Source: Burkholderia stabilis (GTDB taxonomy: Bacteria; Pseudomonadota; Gammaproteobacteria; Burkholderiales; Burkholderiaceae). From it: a DNA stretch of 64,000 nt. Both the position numbers and the translations under genes were made by a program. The DNA is taken from assembly GCF_001742165.1 (NCBI RefSeq), contig NZ_CP016444.1, positions 124,001-188,000 of the forward strand. The letters run 5' to 3'. Shown here piece after piece: positions 27,184 to 37,030 of this stretch (position 1 is the first letter of the stretch; each line of letters begins with the position of its first letter). A model generated the notes under the pieces. The model had not been told where the DNA came from. It searched no databases and was given only the letters and a program-made list of their open reading frames with translations.

Positions 27184-27201
27184 TTTCCGGATTTCCGGAA
27201 A
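27184..27201. promoter_or_regulatory. Perfect 18-bp dyad
   Basis: TTTCCGGA and TCCGGAAA flank a central TT. It is an operator-like palindrome in the adhesin control region. No regulator is assigned. Confidence 0.4.
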
Positions 27202-27533
27202 AGCCCGTGACTCGCCGAACGACCCCTGCACCGAATTAATCGATCGAATTTCCTTGACGATTTTTTTGCGCGGCGCATCACACCCGAACAGACCTCACAA
27301 TTCACCGGCTTCTCTTATATACCAACGTATTCGGAAAATTATGAAATTTGCATTACCTCGTGCCAATCATTAACCTGCTACCGTACGCCCGGATTTTGAG
27401 AATGCCATCATTCAATGTGACATTGAATCGCATGTTTCCGGATACGACAGCGGCAGCCATTCTTCTGCGGCCGGCTCACTTCGAAAGAACCGATTCCAAC
27501 CGCGCCGGGGCTAGTGTGGGGGCATTCGTCCAA

Positions 27534-27574
27534 ACAAACCTTTTCCCGGGCGGACAAACCCTTTTCCGGAGCGG
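27534..27574. repeat. 20-bp-period direct repeat
   Basis: ACAAACCTTTTCCCGGGCGG is followed at once by ACAAACCCTTTTCCGGAGCG. The 20-bp period is about two helical turns, so both copies face the same side of the DNA, as for tandem activator sites such as those of AraC-output response regulators. Confidence 0.45.
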
Positions 27575-27996
27575 ACGCCATTTACATTCATACATCCGGG
27601 CCCAAAAAGCCGATTCAGGCGTGAAAGAATTTTTTACCGGACATCCATAAAATCTTAATCAGGTGGATTTCGAATCGGCATGCTCGACCTGGATCGGACA
27701 CCACCATCTTCCCGATACCGGACTCGTTAATTCATTGTTCGGGCCAATTCCCACCTATATCAATTGAGCCGGAAATAAAGACCGATATTAAAATCCAATT
27801 CGGCATGTTTTTCCACCTTCTTTCCGTCCGGCCGCGCGCCGCTGCCGAAGACGCGCACACCCCGACGAAGATGCCCACACCGTCCGCACGGAATCCTCAC
27901 AGCCGCCGCTGTTGTCGACATATAATTTTTCGCAACAATCGTGCCCGACACGATGCTTTCAATCCGACAGCCCATCCTTCCAGCGCGTTTTCAACC

Positions 27997-28822
<826 letters not shown>

Positions 28823-28830
<8 letters not shown>

Positions 28831-31171
28831 GCGATACGCGGCCTGGGCAGCCGGATGTCGCGCGTTGCTGCTGCTCGTGATCGCGATGGCCGTCACCTGC
28901 GCGACGGCCCGGGCCGCGTCGACGCCCGCCCCCGCGCAACTCGACGCGGTATCCCTTCTCGAAGACGCGAGCACGGCGATGACCGTCGATCAGGTCGCCG
29001 CCCGGCTTGCCGCCCCGTCTCACCGCACATCCGCCGCAACGCCGCCCTCGTTCAACATCGCGTTTTCCCGTTCGGCGTGGTGGGTCGGCGCGACGCTGAC
29101 CAATCGCGACAGCACGACTCGCCCGCTGGTGCTGCTGCTTCGCGATGCCCGCGTCGATCACGCCGACTTCTATCTCGACCGCGACGGCAAATGGATGGCG
29201 GCCAGCCGCTTCCCCGCCGCCGACGCGGACGGCGAGGCGGACCGGCAACGATCCCGCTACCCGGTACTCGACGTGTCGTTGCGCGCCGGCGAACAGGTGA
29301 CGGTCCTGATCCGTGTCACGTCTCGCAAGGAAATGCGGCTCGCACCGGCGGCCTACACCCGTGCGGCATGGGCGGCGCAGGAATCGCACGCCGCGATGTG
29401 GGACTTCGGGTTCTTCGGCGGGCTGCTCGCACTCGTGTGGTGCGCGCTTCTGATCGGGTTCTTTTCGCGCGACGGCGTGTTTTACGTGCTGGCCGCGCTG
29501 GCGCTGAACACCACGCTCTTCGAAGCGGCGTACCGCGGTTATGTGGCGCTGGTTCTGTCGCCCGCCGCACGCGAGTGGTCGTCACGCGGCGAGATCGTCT
29601 TCGTCTATCTGGCGGTGGCGTGCTTCATCGTCTTCATTCTGATGGTCGCCCGGCGCGAGCAGGCCAGGATACCGATGCGTGCCGTCTACATGGTGTTCCT
29701 CGCGCTCGAATGCGTCGGCATGGCCGGCGCCGCCTTCGGCGACTTGCTGACCTTCACGTGGTTCTGCCTGCGGCTGAATACCGTGCTGGGGATCGTGAAC
29801 ATCGGCGTCGCGCTGACGCTTGCCATCCGCCGCACGCCGACCGGCCGCGTGATGCTGATCGCGATCGGGTTCGCCACCTTCAACATGCTGATCCGGATAC
29901 TCGACGGCATGGACGCATTGCCGCCGTTCCTGTCCTGGCTCAAATCCGATATCTTTCCGAACCCGGTCATCGCGATCATCGGGCTCGCCACGCACCTGCT
30001 GGTGCTGGCTGCGTGGATCCACCACGTGGGCCGTCAACGCACCGAGGCGAGGAAGCGGCTCGAACACTGGCAGCTCACCGAGCAGGACCGCCTGCGCGAC
30101 GAAGTCGCGCGACGCACGGTCGCGCTCAACGACGCGCTGCAGCAGGTCAGGACGCACATGCAGCAGAAGATCGAGACGCTCGGCTACGTCAGCCACGACC
30201 TGCGCGCGCCGCTGTCGACGATCAACGGTTACGCGAAGCTGCTGCTGCAAAGCGCGACGCGCGGCCAGGCGCGGCTGATCCGGTCGATCGACCGGAGCAT
30301 CCGCTACCAGCTCGCGCTGATCGACGAATTGCTCGCGTACACGAAAGCCGAACTGCAACCGCTCGGCGTTGCGCCGGATACGACCGACCTGCCCGCGCTG
30401 CTCGACGACATCGGCCACTATGCGCTCGCGCTGTGCGCGCAGCAGGACAACCGGTTCGTCTACCGGCCGGCCACGCTGCTGCCGCGCACGGTGTCGATCG
30501 ACGGCATGCGGCTGCAGCAGGTGCTGCTCAACCTGCTGTCCAATGCTTCGAAATTCACGCGCGACGGCACGGTCACGCTGTTGGTGCATGCCGCGCGCGA
30601 AGGCGATGCGTGGCGCCTGCTGTTCGAGGTCGCCGATACGGGCATCGGGATCGACATCGCCGGGACCGGCGACATCTTCCGCGCCTACCAGCAAGTGCAG
30701 GCCGTGAACGGCGGAACCGGGCTCGGCCTGTTCATCGCGCAGCGCATCGTCAGCGCGATGGGCGGCGAGCTGGCCGTTTCCAGCCGGCCGGGCGCCGGTA
30801 CGTCGTTCTCGTTCCCGGTCGTCGCACCGGCCATCGGGCACGCGCTCGTGCCCGTATCGGAGCTCGTCCGGCGGTTTCAGCCGGCGGACGATGCCGAACC
30901 GGAGATCGCCGCACCGTCGCTGCACGGCCCGTCCGACGATGCACTCGACGAACTGATCGTGCTGGCCGGAGATGGCAGGCTCACCGATATCGAGGAATGG
31001 CTCGGCCAGTTTGCGAACGAGCCGGATCATTCGTCGTTCGTGCAAGACGTGCGGGATCGGCTCGATACGCTGGACCTGCATGCGATCGAGAAACTGGCCG
31101 AGTCGCTGAAACGCGCGCGCGCCGCGGATGCGTCATTCGACGCCGATACGAACATGGTCGGGCCCGCGTAA
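28823..31171 (+). CDS. 7TM-DISM sensor histidine kinase
   Basis: A 782-residue membrane kinase. It has a signal/anchor (LLLLVIAMAVTCATARA), a periplasmic beta domain of the 7TMR-DISM type (about 40-190, with FNIAFSRSAWWVGATLTN), then seven hydrophobic helices (about 200-400). The cytoplasmic part has a coiled region, the HisKA phospho-acceptor in GYVSHDLRAPLST (His near 458), the N box LLNLLSNASKF, and the ATP boxes VADTGIGI and GTGLGLFIA. An unusual ~110-residue helical tail (to ESLKRARAAD) follows the ATPase domain and is not a receiver. DISM sensors often detect carbohydrates or other small ligands. It pairs with the upstream regulator. Confidence 0.92.
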
Positions 31172-31337
31172 TGGCGGACGGCGGCTGCGGAAGCGCGCGG
31201 CTGCGAGACGTACCGGCATCCACGACGAGCGCGAGCCGGCGCTTGCGTTCGTCGATGCCGCACATCATGCAAAGACGCCGACCGATTGGCGTACGGCAGG
31301 GCTCCGCGCGGCAGATATCGGCTTGCGCGCCGACGAA

Positions 31338-32186
31338 TCAGCGCATCGTTCCCTTGGTGTGCAGTTCGCAGCCGATGCGCATGATTTCACGCTCGCCCTC
31401 GATCAGCGCGGCAGCGCTCGTGTGTACCGAATAGCGGCCCAGATGCAGATCGTGCGGATGCGGGATGGCCGTGCCGACCACGAAACGCGCATCGGTCACC
31501 GCTTCGAATTCGATCGCTGCGTCGGACGCGTCGAAGACCACCAGTTCGCCTTGACCGACCGGGTCGGGCGTACGCAGGCTGCCGTCCATCACGGCCGTCC
31601 AGCCGACCCGCTCGCCCGGCTGCGGCCGGCAGGTCCAGCGCTCGCCGGCCTTGAGATTCACCACGACGTAGTTGACGCCCAGCGGCGCATCGATCGGGCT
31701 GACCGCCTCACCGCTGCGGCCGAGCAGCACGCGCGCCGGACCGTCCGTCGGGATGTCGTCGATCGACAGGTGACGGCTGAATGCCGGCGCCAGCTCGCGC
31801 CCCGGCGGCAACGCGACCCACAACTGGAACGCCTTGACCGGCGGCACGACCGTGCCCGTGTGCCAGACCCCGCGCCCCGCGCTCATCCACTCGATGTCGC
31901 CAGCCGTGACCGTGCCCTTGTGGCCGGTCGATTCGGCATAAGTGCCTTGTCCGTCGATCATCAGCGTCAGCGTCGCAATGCCCGAGTGCGGATGCCAGCC
32001 GAAGCTCGACTGCGCGATCGGCGCTCGCGTATCAACCAGATCGAGAAAGACGAACGGCTTGATCATTTCACCGACGTCGGACGGGCTGACCATGCGCACG
32101 ACCGGCCCATGTGTATGGCCGCGCGTGCGGAAAACGACGTGACGGCCAGCGACAGCGGTCGGCGAGACAGGATTCGTGGCATGCAT
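31338..32186 (-). CDS. Pirin family protein
   Basis: A 282-residue bicupin. The N-terminal cupin has the pirin metal motif FGWHPHSGIATLTLM with a later His in GRGVWHTGTV, and the family start GPVVRMVSPSDVGEMIKPFV. The C-terminal cupin is present (AFQLWVALP to GYSVHT-like end). Pirins bind iron; some have quercetinase activity and others act as redox-sensitive cofactors. It lies 99 bp downstream of azoR in the same direction, likely part of a yceI-azoR-pirin stress unit under the divergent LysR gene. ATG 32186 has a GGAG site. Confidence 0.93.
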   Translation of the reverse strand: MHATNPVSPTAVAGRHVVFRTRGHTHGPVVRMVSPSDVGEMIKPFVFLDLVDTRAPIAQSSFGWHPHSGIATLTLMIDGQGTYAESTGHKGTVTAGDIEWMSAGRGVWHTGTVVPPVKAFQLWVALPPGRELAPAFSRHLSIDDIPTDGPARVLLGRSGEAVSPIDAPLGVNYVVVNLKAGERWTCRPQPGERVGWTAVMDGSLRTPDPVGQGELVVFDASDAAIEFEAVTDARFVVGTAIPHPHDLHLGRYSVHTSAAALIEGEREIMRIGCELHTKGTMR

Positions 32187-32285
32187 CGGAAATACTCCAG
32201 CGTATCGACGGGCGACAGGCGGCAGCGCCCGGCCGGGCGTCCGCCACGGTTTGTGCGAAATCAGGAAAGCAGCCGGCCGAACACG

Positions 32286-32891
32286 TCAGGCCACGAGCGC
32301 AGCAGCGGCCTGCTTCGCCGATGCGAGTGCGCCGTTGCGCAGGTCATCCCCCATCGCCACGCCTTCGGCGCGAATGAAGGTGATTTCCTTGATGCCCAGT
32401 AGTCCGAATGCTGCCTTCAGATAGGTTTCCTGATGGTCTACGGCAGCCATCGGCGAGCCTTCGCTGTACACGCCGCCGCGCGACGACACGACGACCAGCT
32501 TCTTGCCGCCGCACAGTCCGACCGGCCCGTTCTCGCCATAGCCGAACGTCTTGCCGACGACGGAGACGCGGTCGATCCACGCCTTCAGTTGCGACGGGAT
32601 ACTGAAGTTGTACATCGGCGCACCGATGACCACGATGTCGGCCGCGATAAATTCGTCGAGCGCGCGCTGACCGATCTCGACGTCCGCCTTCAGCGCGTCG
32701 TCGACCGGCGCGCCTTGCGCGGCGGCAAGATGTTCCGCCGTCAGATGGCCGATCGGCGTCGCGGCGAGGTCGAGACGTGTCACGGTGAGGCCCGGATCGC
32801 GGGCGCGGAAGGTTGCAACGGCCTGGGCCGACAGCTCGCGGCTGACGGAGGCTTGCCCGAGGATGCTGGAATCGATGTGCAGCAGTTTCAT
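32286..32891 (-). CDS. azoR: FMN-dependent NADH-azoreductase
   Basis: A 201-residue flavodoxin-fold reductase of the AzoR/AcpD family. The FMN phosphate loop is [15 protein letters not shown], the flavin site is [20 protein letters not shown], and SSRGGVYS is the third loop. It reduces quinones and azo bonds with NADH and is usually induced by electrophiles. It starts 21 bp after yceI, so the two are co-transcribed. The divergent LysR gene at 33608 is the probable regulator, an arrangement common in Burkholderia. Confidence 0.95.
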   Translation of the reverse strand: MKLLHIDSSILGQASVSRELSAQAVATFRARDPGLTVTRLDLAATPIGHLTAEHLAAAQGAPVDDALKADVEIGQRALDEFIAADIVVIGAPMYNFSIPSQLKAWIDRVSVVGKTFGYGENGPVGLCGGKKLVVVSSRGGVYSEGSPMAAVDHQETYLKAAFGLLGIKEITFIRAEGVAMGDDLRNGALASAKQAAAALVA

Positions 32892-32912
32892 GATGTTGTT
32901 CCCGGAATGGAT

Positions 32913-33491
32913 TTATTGCTTGAGCGCTTCGGCCGTAATGAGCAGGCGCGTCTTCATGCTGAAGCCGTACGCTTTGCCGAGATCGACGCCGAAATCGCTG
33001 CGGTCGAACTCGCCCGCTGCATCGACGCCGCACACTTCGCGCTTGAACATCGGATGCGGCATGCACTTGAACGAATCGATCTTCAGCGTCAGCGGCCGCG
33101 TCACGCCATGCATCGTGAGATTGCCGACGACCGTCGCCGGCCTGTCGCCGTCGAACGTAATCGTGCCCTTGTAGATCGCCTGCGGGAATTTCGCCGCGTC
33201 GAAGAAATCGGCCTTCTGCAGATGCTCGTCGAGCTTCGCGCTGCCGGTGTGGATCGACGTAATGTCGGTCGTCACGTCGACCGTACCCGTCTTCGCCGCG
33301 CGGTCCAGCGTCACGGTGCCGCCCGACTTGTCGAACTTGCCGCGCCAGACCGACAGCCCGGCGAGGTGGTCGGCCTCGAAGCTCGGGTACGTATGGTCCG
33401 GATCGAGCTGGTACGTCGACGCGGCCGCGAATGCGGAAAACGACAGCGACGCGACGAGTGCGCCCGCCGCGATCGTCAGATACTTGTTCAA
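32913..33491 (-). CDS. YceI family periplasmic protein
   Basis: A 192-residue lipocalin-like protein with a signal peptide (residues 1-23, ending AFAAA). The family pattern is [19 protein letters not shown], then [17 protein letters not shown] and [14 protein letters not shown]. YceI proteins bind polyisoprenoids, including ubiquinone-like lipids. A second-half Cys pair (FKCMPHP, REVCGVD) is typical of this subfamily. It is first in the yceI-azoR-pirin set and is divergent from the LysR gene, with a 116-bp gap. Confidence 0.95.
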   Translation of the reverse strand: MNKYLTIAAGALVASLSFSAFAAASTYQLDPDHTYPSFEADHLAGLSVWRGKFDKSGGTVTLDRAAKTGTVDVTTDITSIHTGSAKLDEHLQKADFFDAAKFPQAIYKGTITFDGDRPATVVGNLTMHGVTRPLTLKIDSFKCMPHPMFKREVCGVDAAGEFDRSDFGVDLGKAYGFSMKTRLLITAEALKQ

Positions 33492-33607
33492 TTCAATCTC
33501 CTCGAGACATCAGGTGCGTTTGTGACGTGACGCCAGTATGGAGACCGGGGCTGCTTTACACTAGACGGATAAATAGGATTTGATTCGTCCATTTTTGGAG
33601 TAATCCG

Positions 33608-34531
33608 ATGCTCGATCTGAATGATCTCGCGCTGTTCGTCCAGGTCGTGCGCGCCGGCAGCTTCTCGGAGGCCGCGCGGCGCCTGCGCATGCCGGCCAAT
33701 ACGCTGAGCCGCCGCATCGACCAGCTCGAAGGGCAACTCGGCACGCGGCTGCTGCACCGCTCGACCCGCAAGCTCGCGCCGAGCACCGAAGGCCAGGCGC
33801 TGTTCGAGCGTTATGCGCCGGCGCTCGACCGGATCTTCGAGATCGAGCGCCAGCATGCGGACGGGCAGGCGCCGTCCGGCACGGTGCGCGTGACGGCGAT
33901 GGCCGGCCTGTTCGAGGTTTTCCGGCTGGAATGGCTGGCCGAGTTCTATGCGCGCTATCCGCAGATCAGCATCGACTTCCTGCTCGACGACACGCCGTCC
34001 GACCTGATCGGCGAGCGCATCGACCTGGCGTTGCGAATGGGGATCGAGACCGGCGGCAGTTTCCGCGTGCGCAGGATCGCAGCGGGCACGACGATCCTCG
34101 CGGCCAGCCCGGCTTATCTGGAACGACGCGGCGCGCCGCGCACGCCGCGCGAACTCGCCGGGCACGATTGCCTGACGGTGTCCAGCCGCCAGGGGCGCAG
34201 CATGTGGCGGCTGCAAGGGCCGCGCGGCAGCCAGGAAATCTCGATCGACAGCCGCTTCTCGGTCAACGACATGCGCGTGGTGGCGCAAGCCTGCATCGCG
34301 GGGCTCGGGATCGCGCTGCTGCCGCAGTTGCTCGCCGAACCGGCGATCGAGCAGGGAAAACTGGTGCGCGTGCTGCCTGCTTATCGACGTTCGGGCACCG
34401 GCCTCGGGCTGCAGCTCGTCTATACGAGCCGCCCGCCGCTGCCGCCGGCCGTCACGGTCTTTGCCGAGTTTCTTCTGGAGAAACTCGGCGAAGCGGTGTG
34501 CGGGCAACCGAACGGCGAAGCCGACCGATAA
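33608..34531 (+). CDS. LysR family transcriptional regulator
   Basis: A 307-residue LysR regulator: winged helix-turn-helix at residues 1-60 (LNDLALFVQVVRAGSFSEAA, then RIDQLEGQLGTRLLHRSTR) and an effector domain from about 90. ATG 33608 follows TTGGAG. The gap to yceI contains GACGGATAAATAGGATTTGA with a partly inverted continuation to CGTCC, a possible LysR site. Divergence from yceI-azoR suggests it controls that electrophile or quinone response unit. The MFS gene 131 bp downstream on the same strand may also belong to its targets. Confidence 0.93.
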   Translation: MLDLNDLALFVQVVRAGSFSEAARRLRMPANTLSRRIDQLEGQLGTRLLHRSTRKLAPSTEGQALFERYAPALDRIFEIERQHADGQAPSGTVRVTAMAGLFEVFRLEWLAEFYARYPQISIDFLLDDTPSDLIGERIDLALRMGIETGGSFRVRRIAAGTTILAASPAYLERRGAPRTPRELAGHDCLTVSSRQGRSMWRLQGPRGSQEISIDSRFSVNDMRVVAQACIAGLGIALLPQLLAEPAIEQGKLVRVLPAYRRSGTGLGLQLVYTSRPPLPPAVTVFAEFLLEKLGEAVCGQPNGEADR

Positions 34532-34661
34532 CGTTTCCTTGTCGCGGTAAACGGAATTTCTTGTTGGACGCGGAATTTCGGCGATCCAACACTGCGGTGC
34601 GTCGCGTCGGGGGTCGACCGACGCCATACGAGGGCCTGGTGCCCCATCGCAGGAGACAGCC

Positions 34662-36050
34662 ATGCCGGCAGCAGGAAAGTCCATCAATGTCCGCGAATTC
34701 ATCGACGAGCGCGCGGTCAGCCCGTTCCAGTGGCTGGTCGGGTTTCTGACGTTCGTCGTCATCTCGCTGGACGGCTGGGATACCGTCATCATCGGCTTCG
34801 TCGTGCCCGAGCTCATCAAGGAATGGGGCGTCACCAAGAGCGCGCTGGCGCCGGTGCTCAGCGCCGCGCTGTTCGGCCTCGCGGCCGGTGCGCTGCTCGG
34901 CGGGCCGATCGCCGACCGGTTCGGACGCAAGCGCGTGCTGGTCGCCAGCGTGGCGATCATCGGCCTCGGGACGCTGGCCACCGCACAGGCGAATTCCCTC
35001 GGGACGATGCTGCCCATCCGCTTCGTCACCGGGCTCGGCCTCGGTGCGGTGATGCCGAACGTCGTGACGCTGTGGTCCGAGTACGTGCCGGAACGCCGGC
35101 GCTCGTTCCTCGTGACCGTCGTGTACAGCGGATTCACGGTCGGCGCCGCGCTGTGCGGCTTCATCGCGGCGTGGATCATTCCGGGCTACGGATGGCGCAC
35201 GATGCTGATGGTCGGCGGCACGCTGGCCGTTGTCTGCGTGCCGCTTCTCATGCTGTGGCTGCCCGAATCGGTCGCATTCCTGACCGTTCAGAACAAGCGT
35301 CCCGACCTGATCGTGAAGATTCTTTCCGCGATCGGCCGCACGCGTGTCGCCGCCGATACGCACTTCTTCCTGCCGGCCCAGCCGAAGGTGAAAGGTGGCG
35401 CGATCGGCACGATCCTGTCGAAGCGCTACGTGGCCGGCACGGTCCTCATCTGGCTGTGCTATTTCGTCGGGCTGTTCGTCCTGTACCTGCTGTACAACTG
35501 GCTGCCGACGATGGCGAAAGACGCCGGCTATACGAGCGCCCAGGGCGCGATCATGGTCGGCTTCCTGAACTGGGGCGGCACGCTGGGTTCGGTCGCGATC
35601 GGCTGGCTGATGGATCGCTTCGACCGCTACCGGGTGATCGCCGTGAGCTTTTGCCTGGCCGCCCTCTCGCTGTGGGCCGTGCACGGGGTGCAATCGACGT
35701 TCGCGGCGTTGCAGGTGCTCGCATTCGCGTGGGGCTGGTTCGTTCCCGGCACGAACACGGGGATGAATGCGCTGACCGCACGCTTTTACCCGACCGTTGC
35801 GCGCTCAACCGGTTTGAGCTGGATGCACGCGTTCGGGCGGCTTGGCGCGATCGGCAGCGCGTTTGCGGGCGCGGCGCTCCTGAGCGCGGGATTGGGGCTC
35901 GGCCAGATTCTCCCGATCATGGCCGTTGCGCCGCTGACCGGCGCGGTGGCCGTGCTCGTGATCGCCGGGCTGGTGAAGCGCTGGGCGCTTGCCGACGAAT
36001 CGGCGGCTTCGGTCGTGCCGGCGGCGACCGAGGTTTCGCCGAATACCTGA
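34662..36050 (+). CDS. MFS transporter, aromatic acid:H+ symporter (AAHS) type
   Basis: A 462-residue carrier with 12 predicted membrane helices. Helix 1 has the AAHS signature LDGWDTVIIGFVVPEL (PcaK/BenK-like acidic residue). Loop 2-3 carries GPIADRFGRKRVLV and loop 8-9 GWLMDRFDRYRV. The substrate is probably an aromatic acid, but this cannot be fixed. ATG 34662 has an AGGAGA site. Upstream, CGGAATTTC occurs twice (34552 and 34571, 19 bp apart), a possible regulator site. No aromatic catabolism gene is adjacent. Confidence 0.92.
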   Translation: MPAAGKSINVREFIDERAVSPFQWLVGFLTFVVISLDGWDTVIIGFVVPELIKEWGVTKSALAPVLSAALFGLAAGALLGGPIADRFGRKRVLVASVAIIGLGTLATAQANSLGTMLPIRFVTGLGLGAVMPNVVTLWSEYVPERRRSFLVTVVYSGFTVGAALCGFIAAWIIPGYGWRTMLMVGGTLAVVCVPLLMLWLPESVAFLTVQNKRPDLIVKILSAIGRTRVAADTHFFLPAQPKVKGGAIGTILSKRYVAGTVLIWLCYFVGLFVLYLLYNWLPTMAKDAGYTSAQGAIMVGFLNWGGTLGSVAIGWLMDRFDRYRVIAVSFCLAALSLWAVHGVQSTFAALQVLAFAWGWFVPGTNTGMNALTARFYPTVARSTGLSWMHAFGRLGAIGSAFAGAALLSAGLGLGQILPIMAVAPLTGAVAVLVIAGLVKRWALADESAASVVPAATEVSPNT

Positions 36051-36238
36051 CGAGGTATTGAAGCCGGCGCGCCGGTGGACCAGGCACGCCCGGAGCGACA
36101 GCGCGTTCGGCACATCGCCCGATGCTTCCCGGCCTGATTGCGATCTCGTCATGTTCGACGATCGGGATTTTTACCGGCTGCCGGCAACGCATTGTGCTGC
36201 CGAGCGACAACGCGACGCAATGACGTCCCCGACGATGC

Positions 36239-36466
36239 TCAGGACCGGCATGCCGTCGCTTTCCTGCCGGTCACGCCTTCGTGATGGGTTACGACGCCGG
36301 CCGGATGCGGCCGCGCGTCGTCGGTCACCCGCGTCGGGTTCAGCTCGCGCAGCACGCTCGCGCGCCCGCCGTCGTCGTCGGGCAGTTGCGGCATTCCGCG
36401 CGCAAAGGCTGGCGCGACCGCCGCCGCGAGCAGCGCGGCGATCGCCAGTCGGGAAAGGACTTTCAT
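36239..36466 (-). CDS. Small exported protein downstream of DUF4148
   Basis: A 75-residue protein with a clear signal peptide (KVLSRLAIAALLAAAVAPAFA) and a short hydrophilic mature part (GMPQLPDDDGGRASVL). ATG 36466 has a GGGAG site. It lies 15 bp behind the DUF4148 gene, so the two form a small operon divergent from the RND efflux genes. The family is not recognised; a role in metal or biocide stress is inferred only from the neighbours. Confidence 0.7.
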   Translation of the reverse strand: MKVLSRLAIAALLAAAVAPAFARGMPQLPDDDGGRASVLRELNPTRVTDDARPHPAGVVTHHEGVTGRKATACRS

Positions 36467-36481
36467 CGTCCGGCTCCCGCC

Positions 36482-36760
36482 TTACTGCGTGCTGACGGAC
36501 GGCACGGACGCCGACGCGGTCGCCGTGCCCGGCTCGCCGTGCGCGATCGCATACAGCTCGGCATTGCGCGCGATCGTCTGCTTGCTCGGCGGATAGTCCC
36601 AGTTCGACGTGGGCACGGTGCCGTCGCGCTGCGCCTGGACCAGCTCGGCGATCACGTCGGCGCGCGTCAGGCCCTGCGACGCGGTTTGCGCGAAAGCGGC
36701 GACCGGCGTGCCGATTGCGAGTGCGAGCAGCGCGGCGGCTGCGATCAGTTTGCGATTCAT
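36482..36760 (-). CDS. DUF4148 family exported protein
   Basis: A 92-residue protein: signal peptide (NRKLIAAAALLALAIG to FAQ), then the DUF4148 pattern GLTRADVIAELVQAQRDG, followed by WDYPPSKQTIARNAELY. ATG 36760 is preferred over the upstream frame because of GGGGAG. It is divergent from the RND efflux operon, with the palindromic box between them. A second DUF4148 protein with the same 'YPPS...IARN.(E/Q)LYAI' ending sits beside the same box at 45531, so both probably belong to one regulon. Confidence 0.9.
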   Translation of the reverse strand: MNRKLIAAAALLALAIGTPVAAFAQTASQGLTRADVIAELVQAQRDGTVPTSNWDYPPSKQTIARNAELYAIAHGEPGTATASASVPSVSTQ

Positions 36761-36886
36761 GATGAAACTCCCCAGAACGGTTCGATGTGGACGCATCGTC
36801 GATGCGCCGCCGGCGGAACCGCGAATGCGATGGCCCGCCTGACACATTCATTCTGGTGACCGTAGCAGGCGCGACGCTGACTGCCG

Positions 36887-36904
36887 GATGACAATTCCGA
36901 AATC
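36887..36904. promoter_or_regulatory. Degenerate second copy of the efflux box
   Basis: GATGACAATTCCGAAATC matches the main box at 36921 (read GATAACAGTTTCGTAATC) at 14 of 18 positions and starts 34 bp before it. It may be a weaker second site for the same regulator. Confidence 0.4.
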
Positions 36905-36920
36905 TGCGGCGCGGCACGCA

Positions 36921-36938
36921 GATAACAGTTTCGTAATC
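36921..36938. promoter_or_regulatory. Palindromic box, probable response-regulator site for the RND operon
   Basis: GATAACAGTTTCGTAATC is, on the other strand, GATTACGAAACTGTTATC, differing at one base from the perfect palindrome at 45422-45439. It lies 93 bp upstream of the RND pump start. The match between both control regions of the cluster makes binding by the OmpR-type regulator at 44654 likely. Confidence 0.7.
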
Positions 36939-37030
36939 TTCGAGTCAGGACCGGGTCAACGCGGCGACGGCAGACTGCACGCTCGTCGCATCGAATGCGG
37001 CGCCCTTGCCCTGCTTCGAGGAACAACATC

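Larger units (their letters stand above)
26542..27996. other. Long regulatory intergenic region, AT-richer than its flanks
   Basis: 1455 bp between the divergent adhesin and response regulator genes. I see no convincing protein frame (27348-27650 plus and 26939-27142 minus are weak). The section 27230-27800 is clearly richer in A/T than its neighbours and carries dyads and direct repeats listed separately. Its length and content fit a multi-input control region for the adhesin. Confidence 0.6.

Noticed and set aside
27348..27650. A 100-codon plus-strand frame in the adhesin control region
   Set aside because: No ribosome site, no protein-like pattern, and it spans the direct repeat; it is more likely open by chance in AT-richer DNA.
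28855..31434. An 859-codon plus-strand frame overlapping the DISM kinase
   Set aside because: It is an Arg-rich shadow in another frame; the kinase frame has all expected motifs.
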